A stretch of DNA of 64,000 nt from FEN-1297 sp963834015 (GTDB lineage Bacteria; Bacteroidota; Ignavibacteria; Ignavibacteriales; Ignavibacteriaceae): positions 1,054,001-1,118,000 of the forward strand of contig CAWIAG010000002.1 in the NCBI GenBank assembly GCA_963834015.1, read 5' to 3'. A model generated the notes under the pieces. The model had not been told where the DNA came from, made no database searches, and saw only the letters and a list, made by a program, of their open reading frames with translations. Positions 1 through 9,689 of this stretch are shown here, piece after piece; the first letter of the stretch is position 1, and each line of letters opens with the position of its first letter. Made by a program: the position numbers and the translations under genes.

Positions 1-331
1 CCTGAAGTTTTTCAACTTCAGCTTTTTGTTCTGCTAATTTTGTCTGTAAGTTATTGTAGTTTGATTTCAACGATGATAATTCGGAATTTAAAGCAGTATT
101 CTTTTCTCTTTCAGATGATAAATCCGTTGTTACATATTTAAGATTTTCGTCTGTATATTTATTTCTTTCATCTAGTCTGCTTTTTTCTATTGAAAGTTTG
201 TTTATTTGGTTCTTAAGATCCTCCAGTTCATCTGGAGAAACTCCTTTTAAACCCTGCAATTTTGATTTGTATAACAACCAGGCGCCACCAGCCCCGATTA
301 AAATTCCCGTTATAAGAAATATTATTTCCAT
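1..331 (-). CDS. RmuC-like protein, N-terminal fragment (runs off the window)
   Basis: The reading frame opens with an ATG at 331 and stays open to the window edge (110 codons). It begins with one hydrophobic segment (residues about 3-20, IIFLITGILIGAGGAWLLY). A long charged heptad-rich stretch follows (DELEDLKNQINKLSIEKSRL and onwards) that should form a coiled coil. A membrane anchor followed by a coiled coil is the usual N-terminus of RmuC, a nuclease-fold protein that limits recombination between inverted repeats. The catalytic part lies outside the window, so the family call rests on N-terminal style only. Any anchored coiled-coil protein would look alike here. Confidence 0.5.
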   Translation of the reverse strand, partial: MEIIFLITGILIGAGGAWLLYKSKLQGLKGVSPDELEDLKNQINKLSIEKSRLDERNKYTDENLKYVTTDLSSEREKNTALNSELSSLKSNYNNLQTKLAEQKAEVEKLQ

Positions 332-399
332 ATTTAAAATATTTATTCCAAGTTAATCTATAATTTTTCTACTTTTTAACCGCAACGGCAGATGTTAAA

Positions 400-1962
400 T
401 TAATTTAATTTTACAACATTCTCCACTGATGTAAGGAGTGTATTGTTTTTAATTAGTCGTGCAATTTTCTTAACCTCTTCATACAATAACCGGTCGCCGT
501 TCAAAGGTTTTACAATTTCTCTAATGGTTGCATATGCTGCGGAAGTTCCTTTGCCGGGTTTATTAGGTTTTAAAAATTCTATTGCCTGTGCCGAAGTAAG
601 AAATTCTATTGCAAGTACATTTTCCAAATTTTGCATAATTCTGTAACATTTTTGCGCAGCAATCGACCCCATCGAGTTATGATCTTCCTGGTTTGCCGAA
701 GTTGGTATCGAATCAACACTGGCCGGGTGGGATAATACTTTATTTTCCGAAACAAGGCTTGCAGCGGTATACTGCACTATCATTAATCCCGAATTTAATC
801 CGCCGTTTTTAGTCAGAAAACGCGGCAGGCCGCTTAAAGCCCCGTTCACCATCCTCTCAACCCTGCGTTCGGAAACATTCGCAAGCTCGGAGAGTGCTAT
901 ACACATAAAGTCCATTGCAAGTGCCATTGATTGCCCGTGAAAATTCCCTCCTTCTATATGCTCTTTTGTTTCCGGGAATATAATCGGATTATCATTTACG
1001 GAGTTAATTTCAATATTAACTCGCGAACATACATAGTCAATTGCATCTCGTGAAGCGCCGTGAATTTGTGGCACGCATCTAATCGAGTAAGCATCCTGAA
1101 CACGAACATCATTAGTTAAATGTGACTTTCTTATTTGGCTGCCTTTAATTAGCGCCAGTATGTTTTTGGCGGTAGTTATTTGTCCCGGGAAGGGACGGAG
1201 ACGATGCAGTTTTGCATAATAAGCCTTGTCAGTAGAACGCAGCGCTTCGTGTGTAAGTGAAGCACTTATATCAGCAAGTTTTGCTATTTTTTTTGCTCTT
1301 ATAGAAATAAAAGCTGCAAATGAAGTCATCATTTGTGTGCCGTTTATAAGGGCTAACCCTTCCTTAGCCTCAAGAATAACCGGTACTAATCCAAACTTTT
1401 GAAGACTGGCTTTCGAAGAGATTATTTTATTGTTTGCCGCATTATCATCCAAAATATTTTTAATTATCTGTACTCTGCCTTTTCCTATCATCGCCAATAC
1501 AAGATGTGATAATTGTACAAGATCTCCGCTTGAACCGACGGAACCTTGAGCAGGGACTATCGGGATTATATTATGCTTCATCATTTTAATTAAAAGATCC
1601 AGCGTTTCTATACGTATACCGGAATAACCGCGTGTTAATGCATTGAGGCGGAGTAGCATCATTATTTTTACGATAAATGGTGGAAGATTTTCGCCGCATC
1701 CAACTGCATGGCTTAGAATTAAATTCTGTTGTAATTGCCTGATGTTTTCTTTGGAAATTCGTACATTGGAAAACTCCCCAAACCCGGTTGTAACACCGTA
1801 TATAGATTCATTACTATTGACCCAACTTTCTACTAATGCTCTTGATTTTTTTATTCTGGAAATAGACTCTTTGGAAATAGTAATATCCGGATTTTTATGA
1901 AGAAAAAATTCAATTTTATCTAATGTTAATGATTTGCCGTCAATTAGTAATTTATTACTCAT
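400..1962 (-). CDS. hutH: Histidine ammonia-lyase (aromatic amino acid lyase family)
   Basis: 520 residues, the usual length for the family. The enzyme removes ammonia from L-histidine to give urocanate, using an MIO group made by cyclising an internal tripeptide. Visible landmarks are the catalytic Tyr loop IYGVTTGFG (Tyr55), LSHAVG with Ser84-His85 as in histidine-selective members, the MIO segment GSVGSSGDL (144-146), LINGTQ, VQDAYSIRC and TSANQEDHNS. The MIO tripeptide reads Ser-Ser-Gly instead of the usual Ala-Ser-Gly. No other hut gene (urocanase, imidazolonepropionase) is adjacent, so the gene stands alone. Related lyases act on tyrosine or phenylalanine, but the Ser-His selectivity pair favours histidine. 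No clear ribosome binding site precedes the ATG. Confidence 0.88.
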   Translation of the reverse strand: MSNKLLIDGKSLTLDKIEFFLHKNPDITISKESISRIKKSRALVESWVNSNESIYGVTTGFGEFSNVRISKENIRQLQQNLILSHAVGCGENLPPFIVKIMMLLRLNALTRGYSGIRIETLDLLIKMMKHNIIPIVPAQGSVGSSGDLVQLSHLVLAMIGKGRVQIIKNILDDNAANNKIISSKASLQKFGLVPVILEAKEGLALINGTQMMTSFAAFISIRAKKIAKLADISASLTHEALRSTDKAYYAKLHRLRPFPGQITTAKNILALIKGSQIRKSHLTNDVRVQDAYSIRCVPQIHGASRDAIDYVCSRVNIEINSVNDNPIIFPETKEHIEGGNFHGQSMALAMDFMCIALSELANVSERRVERMVNGALSGLPRFLTKNGGLNSGLMIVQYTAASLVSENKVLSHPASVDSIPTSANQEDHNSMGSIAAQKCYRIMQNLENVLAIEFLTSAQAIEFLKPNKPGKGTSAAYATIREIVKPLNGDRLLYEEVKKIARLIKNNTLLTSVENVVKLN

Positions 1963-2030
1963 AAATAATTTTTTTTATTTTTTCTGAATTTTCCTTGCGT
2001 GCCCTGTATGTTATGTGCATGGATTTATTA

Positions 2031-3218
2031 TCATATTTCGTTGAAAGTACTTTTGCTAATGAATGGATTGTTGCAGCTTTCTTTGAACTCATTTAAATTC
2101 AATTTTATTTTTTCTTCAACAAATGATTCTTCAACTTCCTCAATTAATTTTTCCCGCAAGCCTGAAATATTTATTCCTCTCTGTGCCGAAATAATAACAT
2201 TTTTATTGTATTTATTTCTTACATATTGAATTTTAGACTTCTCATTAACCAAATCAATTTTATTAAACACCCGGATTATATTTTTATTCTGGCATTCCAA
2301 TTCTTTTAATGTCTGGTCAACTACCATAATATGATCTTCATAATATGGATGTGAGAAATCGATTATATGTAATATTATATCCGCATCACGTACTTCATTT
2401 AATGTACTTTTAAATGAAGCAACAAGATGATGTGGAAGTTTACGTATAAATCCAACTGTGTCGCTCAGCAATAGTTTTTCCCCGTTGTCAATATCAAAAG
2501 CACGTGTAGTTGAATCAAGTGTTGCAAATAACTTATCTTCGGCAAAAACATTTGAGCTTGTTAATTGGTTGAACAGTGTTGATTTGCCAGCATTTGTATA
2601 ACCCACTAAGGAAACACGTGTAAGATCTTTTCGACCAAGGCTTTGTGTTACTCTTTGAGACTCAATTTTTTCAAGCTTTTCTTTAAGAAGTGATATCCTG
2701 TTCCGGATAATACGGCGGTCTGTTTCAATCTGTGTCTCACCGGGACCCTTTGTGCCTATGCCGCCAAACTGTTTTGAAAGATGCGTCCATGCTCTTGTCA
2801 GCCGGGTAAGCATATATTGGTTTTGCGCCAGTTCAACCTGAGTTTTAGCTTCTTTTGTTTTAGCGCGGGATGCAAATATATCAAGAATTAGCCCGCTGCG
2901 GTCTATAATTTTCTTCTCTAAAAGTTTTTCAAGATTTCTTACCTGAACCGGAGTAAGATCATCGTCAAAAATTATTAGGTTAACATCATTTATATCAGCA
3001 AGTGTAACAAGCTCTTCTGCTTTACCTTTGCCTATATAAAATGCGGGATCAACTGATGATTTATCCTGTGTAACTTTTAAAACTGTTTCGGCTCCCGCAG
3101 TAATTGCAAGTTCTTCCAGTTCGGTTAAATGTTCTTCAACTGCTTCCTTGCTAAACTCTTTTGTAATAAGTGCTACTAATATTGCCCGCTCGATTGTCTT
3201 TCTTGGTATTTCTATCAT
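2031..3218 (-). CDS. hflX: GTPase HflX
   Basis: 395 residues. HflX is a ribosome-associated GTPase that splits stalled or heat-stressed 70S ribosomes. The N-terminal HflX domain (about 20-160) includes the glycine-rich GGIGTKGPGETQIETDRR linker. The G domain follows with GYTNAGKS (206-213), the switch LFATLDSTTR, DTVGFIRKLPHHL (from 253) and NKID (319-322). All GTP-binding motifs are intact. The gene lies 68 bp upstream of hutH on the same strand but shows no functional tie to it. The ATG at 3218 gives the expected N-terminus. Confidence 0.95.
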   Translation of the reverse strand: MIEIPRKTIERAILVALITKEFSKEAVEEHLTELEELAITAGAETVLKVTQDKSSVDPAFYIGKGKAEELVTLADINDVNLIIFDDDLTPVQVRNLEKLLEKKIIDRSGLILDIFASRAKTKEAKTQVELAQNQYMLTRLTRAWTHLSKQFGGIGTKGPGETQIETDRRIIRNRISLLKEKLEKIESQRVTQSLGRKDLTRVSLVGYTNAGKSTLFNQLTSSNVFAEDKLFATLDSTTRAFDIDNGEKLLLSDTVGFIRKLPHHLVASFKSTLNEVRDADIILHIIDFSHPYYEDHIMVVDQTLKELECQNKNIIRVFNKIDLVNEKSKIQYVRNKYNKNVIISAQRGINISGLREKLIEEVEESFVEEKIKLNLNEFKESCNNPFISKSTFNEI

Positions 3219-3312
3219 TCTCTATAATTCTTATTATTATCTTTTAATAATTAATCAAAAACCTGATCAATGTCCAACTGCTCTTTAATTTCAAATTCTC
3301 TATTATTTTGAT

Positions 3313-5418
3313 TTAATTTTTAACTTCAATCAGTTCCTTCTTAGTATTTCTTGCAACCCCCATCTCTATTAGGGCCAACAAAATTGCAATAAACAAGAAG
3401 TATTTCCACAACTCAGAGCCGAAACGGGATTCGATGACCACTTTTGCAGGGTTTTCATTTTTCCCGACTGTTATAAATTTTCCTTTAAAATTAATTTTCC
3501 TTAAATAATCCTCAAATTCACTGTTAGATATATATTTTGTTACCGATTCATGGGGATCAACATTTACGGAAAATTCCGTTAAAATATCAGAGCCGGAATA
3601 TACTTTGTAATTCCCTGAAATATCAATTTTTTTATATTCATAATAATTCTTATTTGCCTGATCCTGAAGATCAATATAATCATCAGTTTTATCGGGCCTC
3701 TCTATTTTTATCTGGCTTAGGAAATTATTTCTTAAATCTATAAGTGCATTGCCTCCTGCAAAATATTCGCTCTGGGTCGGGTCTTTTGTTGCAAGATAAT
3801 AAACAGATTTATTTATAAGAGGCGCAAATATGCTTTTGATTGGAAAATTACTCCAGCTCAGTACAGGGGCTGTATTAAATACTAAGATTTTGCCTTTTCC
3901 CATTTTATACTCACTCATGAACGCTGAACCATCATTTAATGAAATTATACTTTCTCCCTTTCCGTGAGTAATTGTTTCATAATGATAGTAAATTTCCGGT
4001 GATTCAAAATTTTCCTTTTCTTTATTTGCAAAAAGATCTTGCAAGACTGGGTGATCAAAATCTATCTTATCGAATTTCATTATTGAATTTGTTAAGTCAA
4101 TATTACCTTCTGCAGAAAACGGCACCGGAATATTTAATCCTTTTGAAATATTTTGAAAGCTTTGCAATGTCGATTTTGACCCTGGCATAAGAAGAATGCT
4201 TCCGCCGTTATTAAGATAAGAATTTAATCGGTCAATCCCGCTGGATAGATTTTCTGGTCCAATTAATATGGCTACGCTATAATTATTCAAATCAAGCCCT
4301 GATAATTGGCTGAATTTTTTTTGAGCAATTGATAAAGCATTTTCAGTTGAAGTTAAAGCAATATTTAATAACTTTGCATCGGCCGGATCATCAGTTAAAA
4401 TAACCACAGGTATATCTTTTGCAATATATAAATTATAAAATCTTCTATTATCTTGAAGGATATCATCATCTTCAATTTCAGCATAGGCATCAATAAACCC
4501 GGTTTCTTTAACTACTGATTCTAATATAAGAGATTTGCTTTCACCTGCATTTAACGATATACTTTGTTGAGCGCTTCTTTCCCCATTTATATAAAGTGAA
4601 ATAACCAGATTGTCAGCAGGCTGTGTTGAGTAATCCATAACCGTAACATTAAAACTTACCGGTTTATATTTTTCAAAAATTTGAGTGTTTAGATTAAAAT
4701 TATCTATTCCGATATTATATGCCTGTTTGCTTTCAAAATTAAATGCATATAACCTTACTTTGTCATTCAAAAGCTGGCTCAAATCAGAGAGTGAACCATT
4801 CTCGGATAACCTTCCAGCCTGAAAATCCGACAAAATATAAATTTCTTTATTGAAATTGTTCGACCTGAAAAAAACTTTCGCTGCTTTTACTATTGCGGTA
4901 TTTAAGACTCCCGAGGCATCCGAAATTTTAACAGCTTCCACTTGTTTTTGAAAAGCAGTAAGATCGCTTGTGGATTTAACTTCATCGGTACTCTGATCAG
5001 AAACCAAAATTAATGCTGCATCATCCCCTTCCTGAAGCTGGCTAAGAAGCAACCTTTGAACAGCTTTGGCCTGATTAAAATATGAGCCCTTAACATCAAC
5101 AATAGACATGCTGGGTGTATTATCCAATATGAATACTGCTGTCGTTTTTGCAGCCGAGGTTGTTCCTCCAATTGCAGTACCTTTCAAGGTAGGGCGAGCA
5201 AATGCAGTAACCAGAAAAAGGATCAAAAACACTCGCAGCGCTAAAAGCAGCCATTGTTTTAGCTTTATCTTGCGAATTTTATTTTTCTGGAGTTCCTTTA
5301 AAAATACTAATGTACTGAATTCTATTCTTTTAAGCTTTCTTAAATTAAAAAAGTGAATTAGTACCGGTATGGTTGCCGTTAAAAGACCGAATAATACTGC
5401 TGGATTTAAAAAAATCAT
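3313..5418 (-). CDS. BatA-type membrane protein with von Willebrand factor A domain
   Basis: 701 residues. The start, FLNPAVLFGLLTATIPVLIHFFNLRK, matches the aerotolerance-regulator (BatA) N-terminal domain, with a second membrane segment at about 60-80. The next part carries a vWA-like fold with the metal-site sequence FILDNTPSMS (a DxSxS-like variant, DNTPS). A long periplasmic part and a C-terminal membrane helix (LWKYFLFIAILLALIEMGVA) complete it. Members of this family usually accompany MoxR ATPases, but none is next to this gene. Its job is probably envelope-related, and the exact function is not known for this form. An inverted repeat resembling a terminator lies just upstream at 5436-5479, so transcription is probably independent of aconitase. 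Confidence 0.75.
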   Translation of the reverse strand: MIFLNPAVLFGLLTATIPVLIHFFNLRKLKRIEFSTLVFLKELQKNKIRKIKLKQWLLLALRVFLILFLVTAFARPTLKGTAIGGTTSAAKTTAVFILDNTPSMSIVDVKGSYFNQAKAVQRLLLSQLQEGDDAALILVSDQSTDEVKSTSDLTAFQKQVEAVKISDASGVLNTAIVKAAKVFFRSNNFNKEIYILSDFQAGRLSENGSLSDLSQLLNDKVRLYAFNFESKQAYNIGIDNFNLNTQIFEKYKPVSFNVTVMDYSTQPADNLVISLYINGERSAQQSISLNAGESKSLILESVVKETGFIDAYAEIEDDDILQDNRRFYNLYIAKDIPVVILTDDPADAKLLNIALTSTENALSIAQKKFSQLSGLDLNNYSVAILIGPENLSSGIDRLNSYLNNGGSILLMPGSKSTLQSFQNISKGLNIPVPFSAEGNIDLTNSIMKFDKIDFDHPVLQDLFANKEKENFESPEIYYHYETITHGKGESIISLNDGSAFMSEYKMGKGKILVFNTAPVLSWSNFPIKSIFAPLINKSVYYLATKDPTQSEYFAGGNALIDLRNNFLSQIKIERPDKTDDYIDLQDQANKNYYEYKKIDISGNYKVYSGSDILTEFSVNVDPHESVTKYISNSEFEDYLRKINFKGKFITVGKNENPAKVVIESRFGSELWKYFLFIAILLALIEMGVARNTKKELIEVKN

Positions 5419-5435
5419 TTGAATTGTATACTATA

Positions 5436-5479
5436 AAAAATAAAAAGCGAAACCAACTAAAAATAGTCAGTATCGCTTT
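5436..5479 (-). terminator. Predicted Rho-independent terminator downstream of aconitase
   Basis: Read on the minus strand, AAAGCGATAC pairs with GTTTCGCTTT across a loop of about 16 nt and is followed by a T-rich tail (TTATTTTTT). It lies about 180 bp after the aconitase stop codon and just before the BatA-type gene. The loop is long, so the strength is uncertain. Confidence 0.55.
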
Positions 5480-5658
5480 GATAAAAAAGGTTTTAAAAAA
5501 TCAATTGTAAATTAATACCTTTAAATATACCGGAAGAACTGGATTTTAAAAACAATTTATACTAGCTTACCAAAATATGGGTTAAGTGTAAGAATAAAAT
5601 ACACTAAATTGATTCTTTTATTAATAAGAACCATGCACTTATTGTTATCAACACCACG

Positions 5659-7923
5659 TCAGAATAGTTGAGACTGAGCAATTAAATTAAGTGCACTTCC
5701 TGCCTTAAACCATTTAATCTGCGCTTCATTCATCGTGTGATTTAACAATGCTGTCTCTTTTGTGCCGTCATTATGAGTTATAACCAGTGTTAACTGTTTT
5801 TCCGGTTTAAGTTCTGTTAAACCGATTATACTTAATTTATCCCCTTCCTGAATTTTATCATAATCAGCCGGAGTAACAAATGTCAATGGAAGCATACCCT
5901 GCTTTTTTAAATTAGTCTCATGAATTCTTGCAAAACTTTTAACTATAATAGTTTTTCCGCCAAGAAAGCGGGGCTCCATAGCAGCATGTTCCCGGCTTGA
6001 GCCTTCTCCATAGTTTTCATCGCCGACAACCGCCCACCCCATTCCTTTTGCTTTATACTCACGGGCTACTTCGGGAATAGACTTATAATTCCCGGTAAAT
6101 ATATTTTTGGTTTTTCCTGCCTCGCCCGTGAAATAATTTATAGCGCCAATAAACATATTATTGGAAATATTATCAAGATGCCCCCTGTATCTTAACCAGG
6201 ATCCTGCCATTGAAATATGATCCGTTGTACATTTGCCTTTGGCTTTTAATAATAAGGGTAGATCAATAAAATCTTTTCCATCCCAGGGTTCAAAAGGTTT
6301 CAGCAATTGAAGCCTTTCACTATTTGGGTTTACGATTACCTGTACATTGGAGCCATCTTTGGCCGGGGGAACGAATCCATCTTCACCCTGCAGGAATCCT
6401 TTTTTCGGCAATTCACCACCCTTGGGAGGGTTTAATTTTACTTTTCCTCCCTGTGCATTTACAAGTTCATCTGTAATAGGATTAAATGATAAACTTCCCG
6501 CAATTGCAAGGGCTGTAGTTAATTCGGGGCTGGCTACAAAAGCGAAGGTTTCCGGATTGCCGTCGTTCCTTTTTGCAAAATTTCTATTGAATGATGTTAC
6601 AATTGTGTTTTTCTCACCGGTTTTAATATCCATTCTATTCCACATTCCTATACATGGGCCGCAGGCGTTTGCTAAAATAACTCCTCCAAATTCACTTAAT
6701 GTTTCAAGCTGCCCATCGCGTTCAATTGTTGCTCTAACTTGTTCGGATCCCGGAGTAATAGTAAACTGGGATTTTGTTTTAAGCCCCTTCTCAATCGCCT
6801 GCCTGGCGATGCTTGCAGAGCGGTCAATATCTTCATAGCTTGAGTTGGTGCAGCTTCCTATTAATGCAACTTTAATCGCGTCGGGATAATTGTTTTCTTT
6901 AACTGCTTCTTTCATTTTAGAAATCGGCCATGCTTTGTCGGGAGTGAACGGGCCGTTAATATATGGTTCAAGCTGACTTAAATTAATCTCTATTAACTGG
7001 TCGTAATATTTTTCAGGGGTTGAGTAAACTTCCTTATCTCCTGATAGATCGTCCGCTAATCCTTCGGCTAAGGCTGCAACATCTTCCCTGCCGGTTATTT
7101 TTAAGTAATCTGACATTTTGTTATCAAAAGGAAAAACTGATGTTGTAGCGCCTATTTCCGCACCCATATTGCAAATCGTACCTTTACCGGTACAGGAAAT
7201 TGAGGCCGCACCATCGCCAAAATATTCTACAATAGCGCCTGTCCCGCCTTTTACAGTTAAAATTCCTGCAATTTTTAAAATAACATCTTTAGCTGAAACC
7301 CATCCGTTAAGTTTTCCTGTTAATTTTATTCCTATAAGTTTAGGCCATTTTAATTCCCATGGTAAACCAGCCATAACATCGACAGCATCAGCCCCGCCTA
7401 CTCCGATTGCAATCATTCCAAGGCCCCCGGCATTTGGAGTATGTGAATCCGTACCTATCATTAAACCACCGGGAAATGCATAATTTTCAAGCACTACCTG
7501 GTGAATAATTCCAGCGCCGGGTTTCCAGAAACCTATACCGTATTTTCTGGAAATACTTTCCAGAAAATCGTAAACCTCTTTATTTTCGGAAGAAGCTCTA
7601 AGTAAATCATCTTTTGCACCTGCTTGAGCCTGAATTAAATGATCACAATGCACAGTTGAAGGAACAGCCGTGGTTGCTCTTCCGGCAGCCGTAAATTGAA
7701 GTAAGGCCATCTGGGCGGTGGCATCCTGCATTGCAACCCGGTCCGGAGTAAGTTCTGAGTAATCCTTACCCCTTTGCAATTCTGCTTTCGTTACTTCCCA
7801 CAAATGCGTATAAAGTACTTTTTCAGTGTAAGTTAAAGGCCGATTTAATATTTCTCTGGTCTTTTTAACTTTTGCTTTATAATCCGAATAAACTTTCTTT
7901 ATCATTTCAAAATTTGCTGTCAT
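5659..7923 (-). CDS. Aconitate hydratase, mitochondrial type
   Basis: 754 residues, the size of the mitochondrial-type aconitase common in Bacteroidota. It interconverts citrate and isocitrate in the TCA cycle through a 4Fe-4S cluster. The three cluster cysteines are in IGSCTNSSYED and ANACGPCIGMW. The swivel domain carries GDENYGEGSSREHAAMEPR. The N-terminus MTANFEMIKKVYSDYKAKV and the linker before the swivel domain are complete. No other TCA gene is adjacent. The SUF cluster-assembly operon is in the same window but 28 kb away. Confidence 0.95.
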   Translation of the reverse strand: MTANFEMIKKVYSDYKAKVKKTREILNRPLTYTEKVLYTHLWEVTKAELQRGKDYSELTPDRVAMQDATAQMALLQFTAAGRATTAVPSTVHCDHLIQAQAGAKDDLLRASSENKEVYDFLESISRKYGIGFWKPGAGIIHQVVLENYAFPGGLMIGTDSHTPNAGGLGMIAIGVGGADAVDVMAGLPWELKWPKLIGIKLTGKLNGWVSAKDVILKIAGILTVKGGTGAIVEYFGDGAASISCTGKGTICNMGAEIGATTSVFPFDNKMSDYLKITGREDVAALAEGLADDLSGDKEVYSTPEKYYDQLIEINLSQLEPYINGPFTPDKAWPISKMKEAVKENNYPDAIKVALIGSCTNSSYEDIDRSASIARQAIEKGLKTKSQFTITPGSEQVRATIERDGQLETLSEFGGVILANACGPCIGMWNRMDIKTGEKNTIVTSFNRNFAKRNDGNPETFAFVASPELTTALAIAGSLSFNPITDELVNAQGGKVKLNPPKGGELPKKGFLQGEDGFVPPAKDGSNVQVIVNPNSERLQLLKPFEPWDGKDFIDLPLLLKAKGKCTTDHISMAGSWLRYRGHLDNISNNMFIGAINYFTGEAGKTKNIFTGNYKSIPEVAREYKAKGMGWAVVGDENYGEGSSREHAAMEPRFLGGKTIIVKSFARIHETNLKKQGMLPLTFVTPADYDKIQEGDKLSIIGLTELKPEKQLTLVITHNDGTKETALLNHTMNEAQIKWFKAGSALNLIAQSQLF

Positions 7924-8037
7924 AGCACAAATCCTTAAAAAAATTCAAATTCTATTAATTATTTAAAGATAAGAAAAAGAAGCAAAAATTGCTTTGCGGA
8001 AGGATAATAGTTAACAATATACCATTAGTTTGTTATT

Positions 8038-8415
8038 TTACAACTCAAATGCATCGTTCCTGATTAGCAAAAGAATTGCCGATTGAGGTACAATTAGATA
8101 TTTTTCTTTTTCAAACTCAATTTCGTAGGCTTCTTTTCGCAAAAATATTGCAAGATCCCCTTCCTTGGCCTGAAGTGGAATATATTTTACCGGTTCTTTA
8201 GATTCCTTCCAAGGTTCTTCATCTGCTTGAGGTGCGGTTGGATATCCGGGGCCTGCTTTTATTATATAACCGCTTTGGACTTTTTCTTTCTCAGATACTC
8301 CGGGCGGAAGATATAACCCGCTGGCGGTTTTTGAAGTATCTTCTTCCGGCCGGACCAAAACCCTATCGCCAACAACTATAAACTTTTGCAAATTTTTCAA
8401 ATTAAATTCAGTCAT
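8038..8415 (-). CDS. GroES-like co-chaperonin family protein
   Basis: 125 residues. The core VVGDRVLVRPEEDTSKTASGLYLPPGVSEKEKVQSGYIIKAGPG is the GroES beta-barrel with its mobile loop. The end, IPLQAKEGDLAIFLRKEAYEIEFEKEKYLIVPQSAILLLI, matches the second half of the barrel. It is about 25-30 residues longer than classical GroES. The extra part is an acidic insert (TAPQADEEPWKESKEP) between the strands. No groEL is next to it, so this is probably a second, stand-alone GroES paralogue found in this group. Whether it caps GroEL cannot be told from sequence. Confidence 0.8.
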   Translation of the reverse strand: MTEFNLKNLQKFIVVGDRVLVRPEEDTSKTASGLYLPPGVSEKEKVQSGYIIKAGPGYPTAPQADEEPWKESKEPVKYIPLQAKEGDLAIFLRKEAYEIEFEKEKYLIVPQSAILLLIRNDAFEL

Positions 8416-8540
8416 AATTGTTCTATAATTAAATAATAAGTTCTTTTAAGATAAATCTACAAAATTTTTTTATAATAAATATATAGAAGTAATTTCTTTT
8501 TATGAAGTCTAAAATTGAGAATAAATCGTATTTAATGTCT

Positions 8541-9689
8541 TTATCCTCTTGTTTTATTAATTAAATACGGGAGAATTTTTGGGAATCTGTTTAATATTTC
8601 TATGCTTAACCTTCTGCTAAAATTCATTAATATCAAATTCTGAATAATATATGAAGTAAAAACTCGATTTTTAAAAAGTGAATTCCATTTAATTTGATAA
8701 ATATTTCCGATACCATCAACTGGTATTTTGCCTGCACGGGCATCCGATAGTATTTGTGAAATGATCCCGGCAGATTGGAATGCCATCCCAATGCCATCGC
8801 CTGTAATCGGGGCAATTACTCCGGCGGCATCGCCAATCATGAAAATTCCGTTTTCCACGGCTTTCCTTTTCCCGAAAAATATATTCCCCGATCCGCATAC
8901 AATATTGGATTTTATGAATTCTTCATAACCGGGCTTAAAAATGCTTTGAAATTTTTCGGTCCGTGATATAAATTTTAATAAGTTTTCCCGGGAAGAATCC
9001 TTTTGTTTTTTCCTGTTTTCTAAAAAACACACTGTTATATCATTATTATCAACTGAATTTACTCCGCAGTAAATACCATCCTCTAAATAAATCCTGATTT
9101 CATTAGTATTAAATTCTTTAAAAAGGTTTGAATTAAGATGGAGTTTTACGCCATTGAAATTTGATTCGTATTTTAAATAATCCCTTTGTAAATACTTATC
9201 CAGGGTATTTTGCTTACCGTATGCAGCAATAACATATTTTGATGTTAAAATTTTATATCCTTCACTTTCAGATTTTATATATATCACAAAAAAATCACCT
9301 TCACGTCTGATTTCTTTAACTTCCGCCGGTTGGATAATCCTTATTCCTTTCCTTTTAATCGTATTTAACAAAAAAGCATCGAAAACAGAACGTCTAAGTC
9401 CGAATGCCGTGAAATTAAGTTTTGCCGTAATTTCCATTCCATTAGCATTTATTAGTTTAAATTTTTTTATTGGGTTAGGATATAAGGATATAAATTCTTC
9501 GTATAAATTGAGCTGAATTAGATTTTCTATCACTTCCTTAGAAAGAAATTCCCCGCATAAAGTTTCACGCGGAAATTTTTTCTTTTCGATCAGGCAAACA
9601 TCGAATCCTAAGTTAGAAAGCCTTAAGGCTGCAATTGATCCTGCAGGTCCGCCGCCGATTATTATTACATTGTGGTTATAATTATTCAT
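8541..9689 (-). CDS. FAD-dependent oxidoreductase, geranylgeranyl-reductase-like (type III PKS operon)
   Basis: 382 residues. The N-terminal dinucleotide-binding motif is IIGGGPAGSIAALRLSNLGFDVCLIEK. The family motif for the FAD ribityl chain is GDAAGVIAPITGDGIGMAFQSA. These place it in the group of p-hydroxybenzoate-hydroxylase-fold flavoenzymes that hydroxylate or reduce lipids and polyketides. Its ATG overlaps the stop of the methyltransferase by 4 nt, so the two are translationally coupled. Together with the type III polyketide synthase it forms a three-gene operon. The likely task is oxidation of the polyketide product, which is inference from context. Confidence 0.85.
   Translation of the reverse strand: MNNYNHNVIIIGGGPAGSIAALRLSNLGFDVCLIEKKKFPRETLCGEFLSKEVIENLIQLNLYEEFISLYPNPIKKFKLINANGMEITAKLNFTAFGLRRSVFDAFLLNTIKRKGIRIIQPAEVKEIRREGDFFVIYIKSESEGYKILTSKYVIAAYGKQNTLDKYLQRDYLKYESNFNGVKLHLNSNLFKEFNTNEIRIYLEDGIYCGVNSVDNNDITVCFLENRKKQKDSSRENLLKFISRTEKFQSIFKPGYEEFIKSNIVCGSGNIFFGKRKAVENGIFMIGDAAGVIAPITGDGIGMAFQSAGIISQILSDARAGKIPVDGIGNIYQIKWNSLFKNRVFTSYIIQNLILMNFSRRLSIEILNRFPKILPYLINKTRG

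Noticed and set aside
6347..7483. Long plus-strand frames inside aconitase
   Set aside because: They are antisense shadows of a highly conserved gene.
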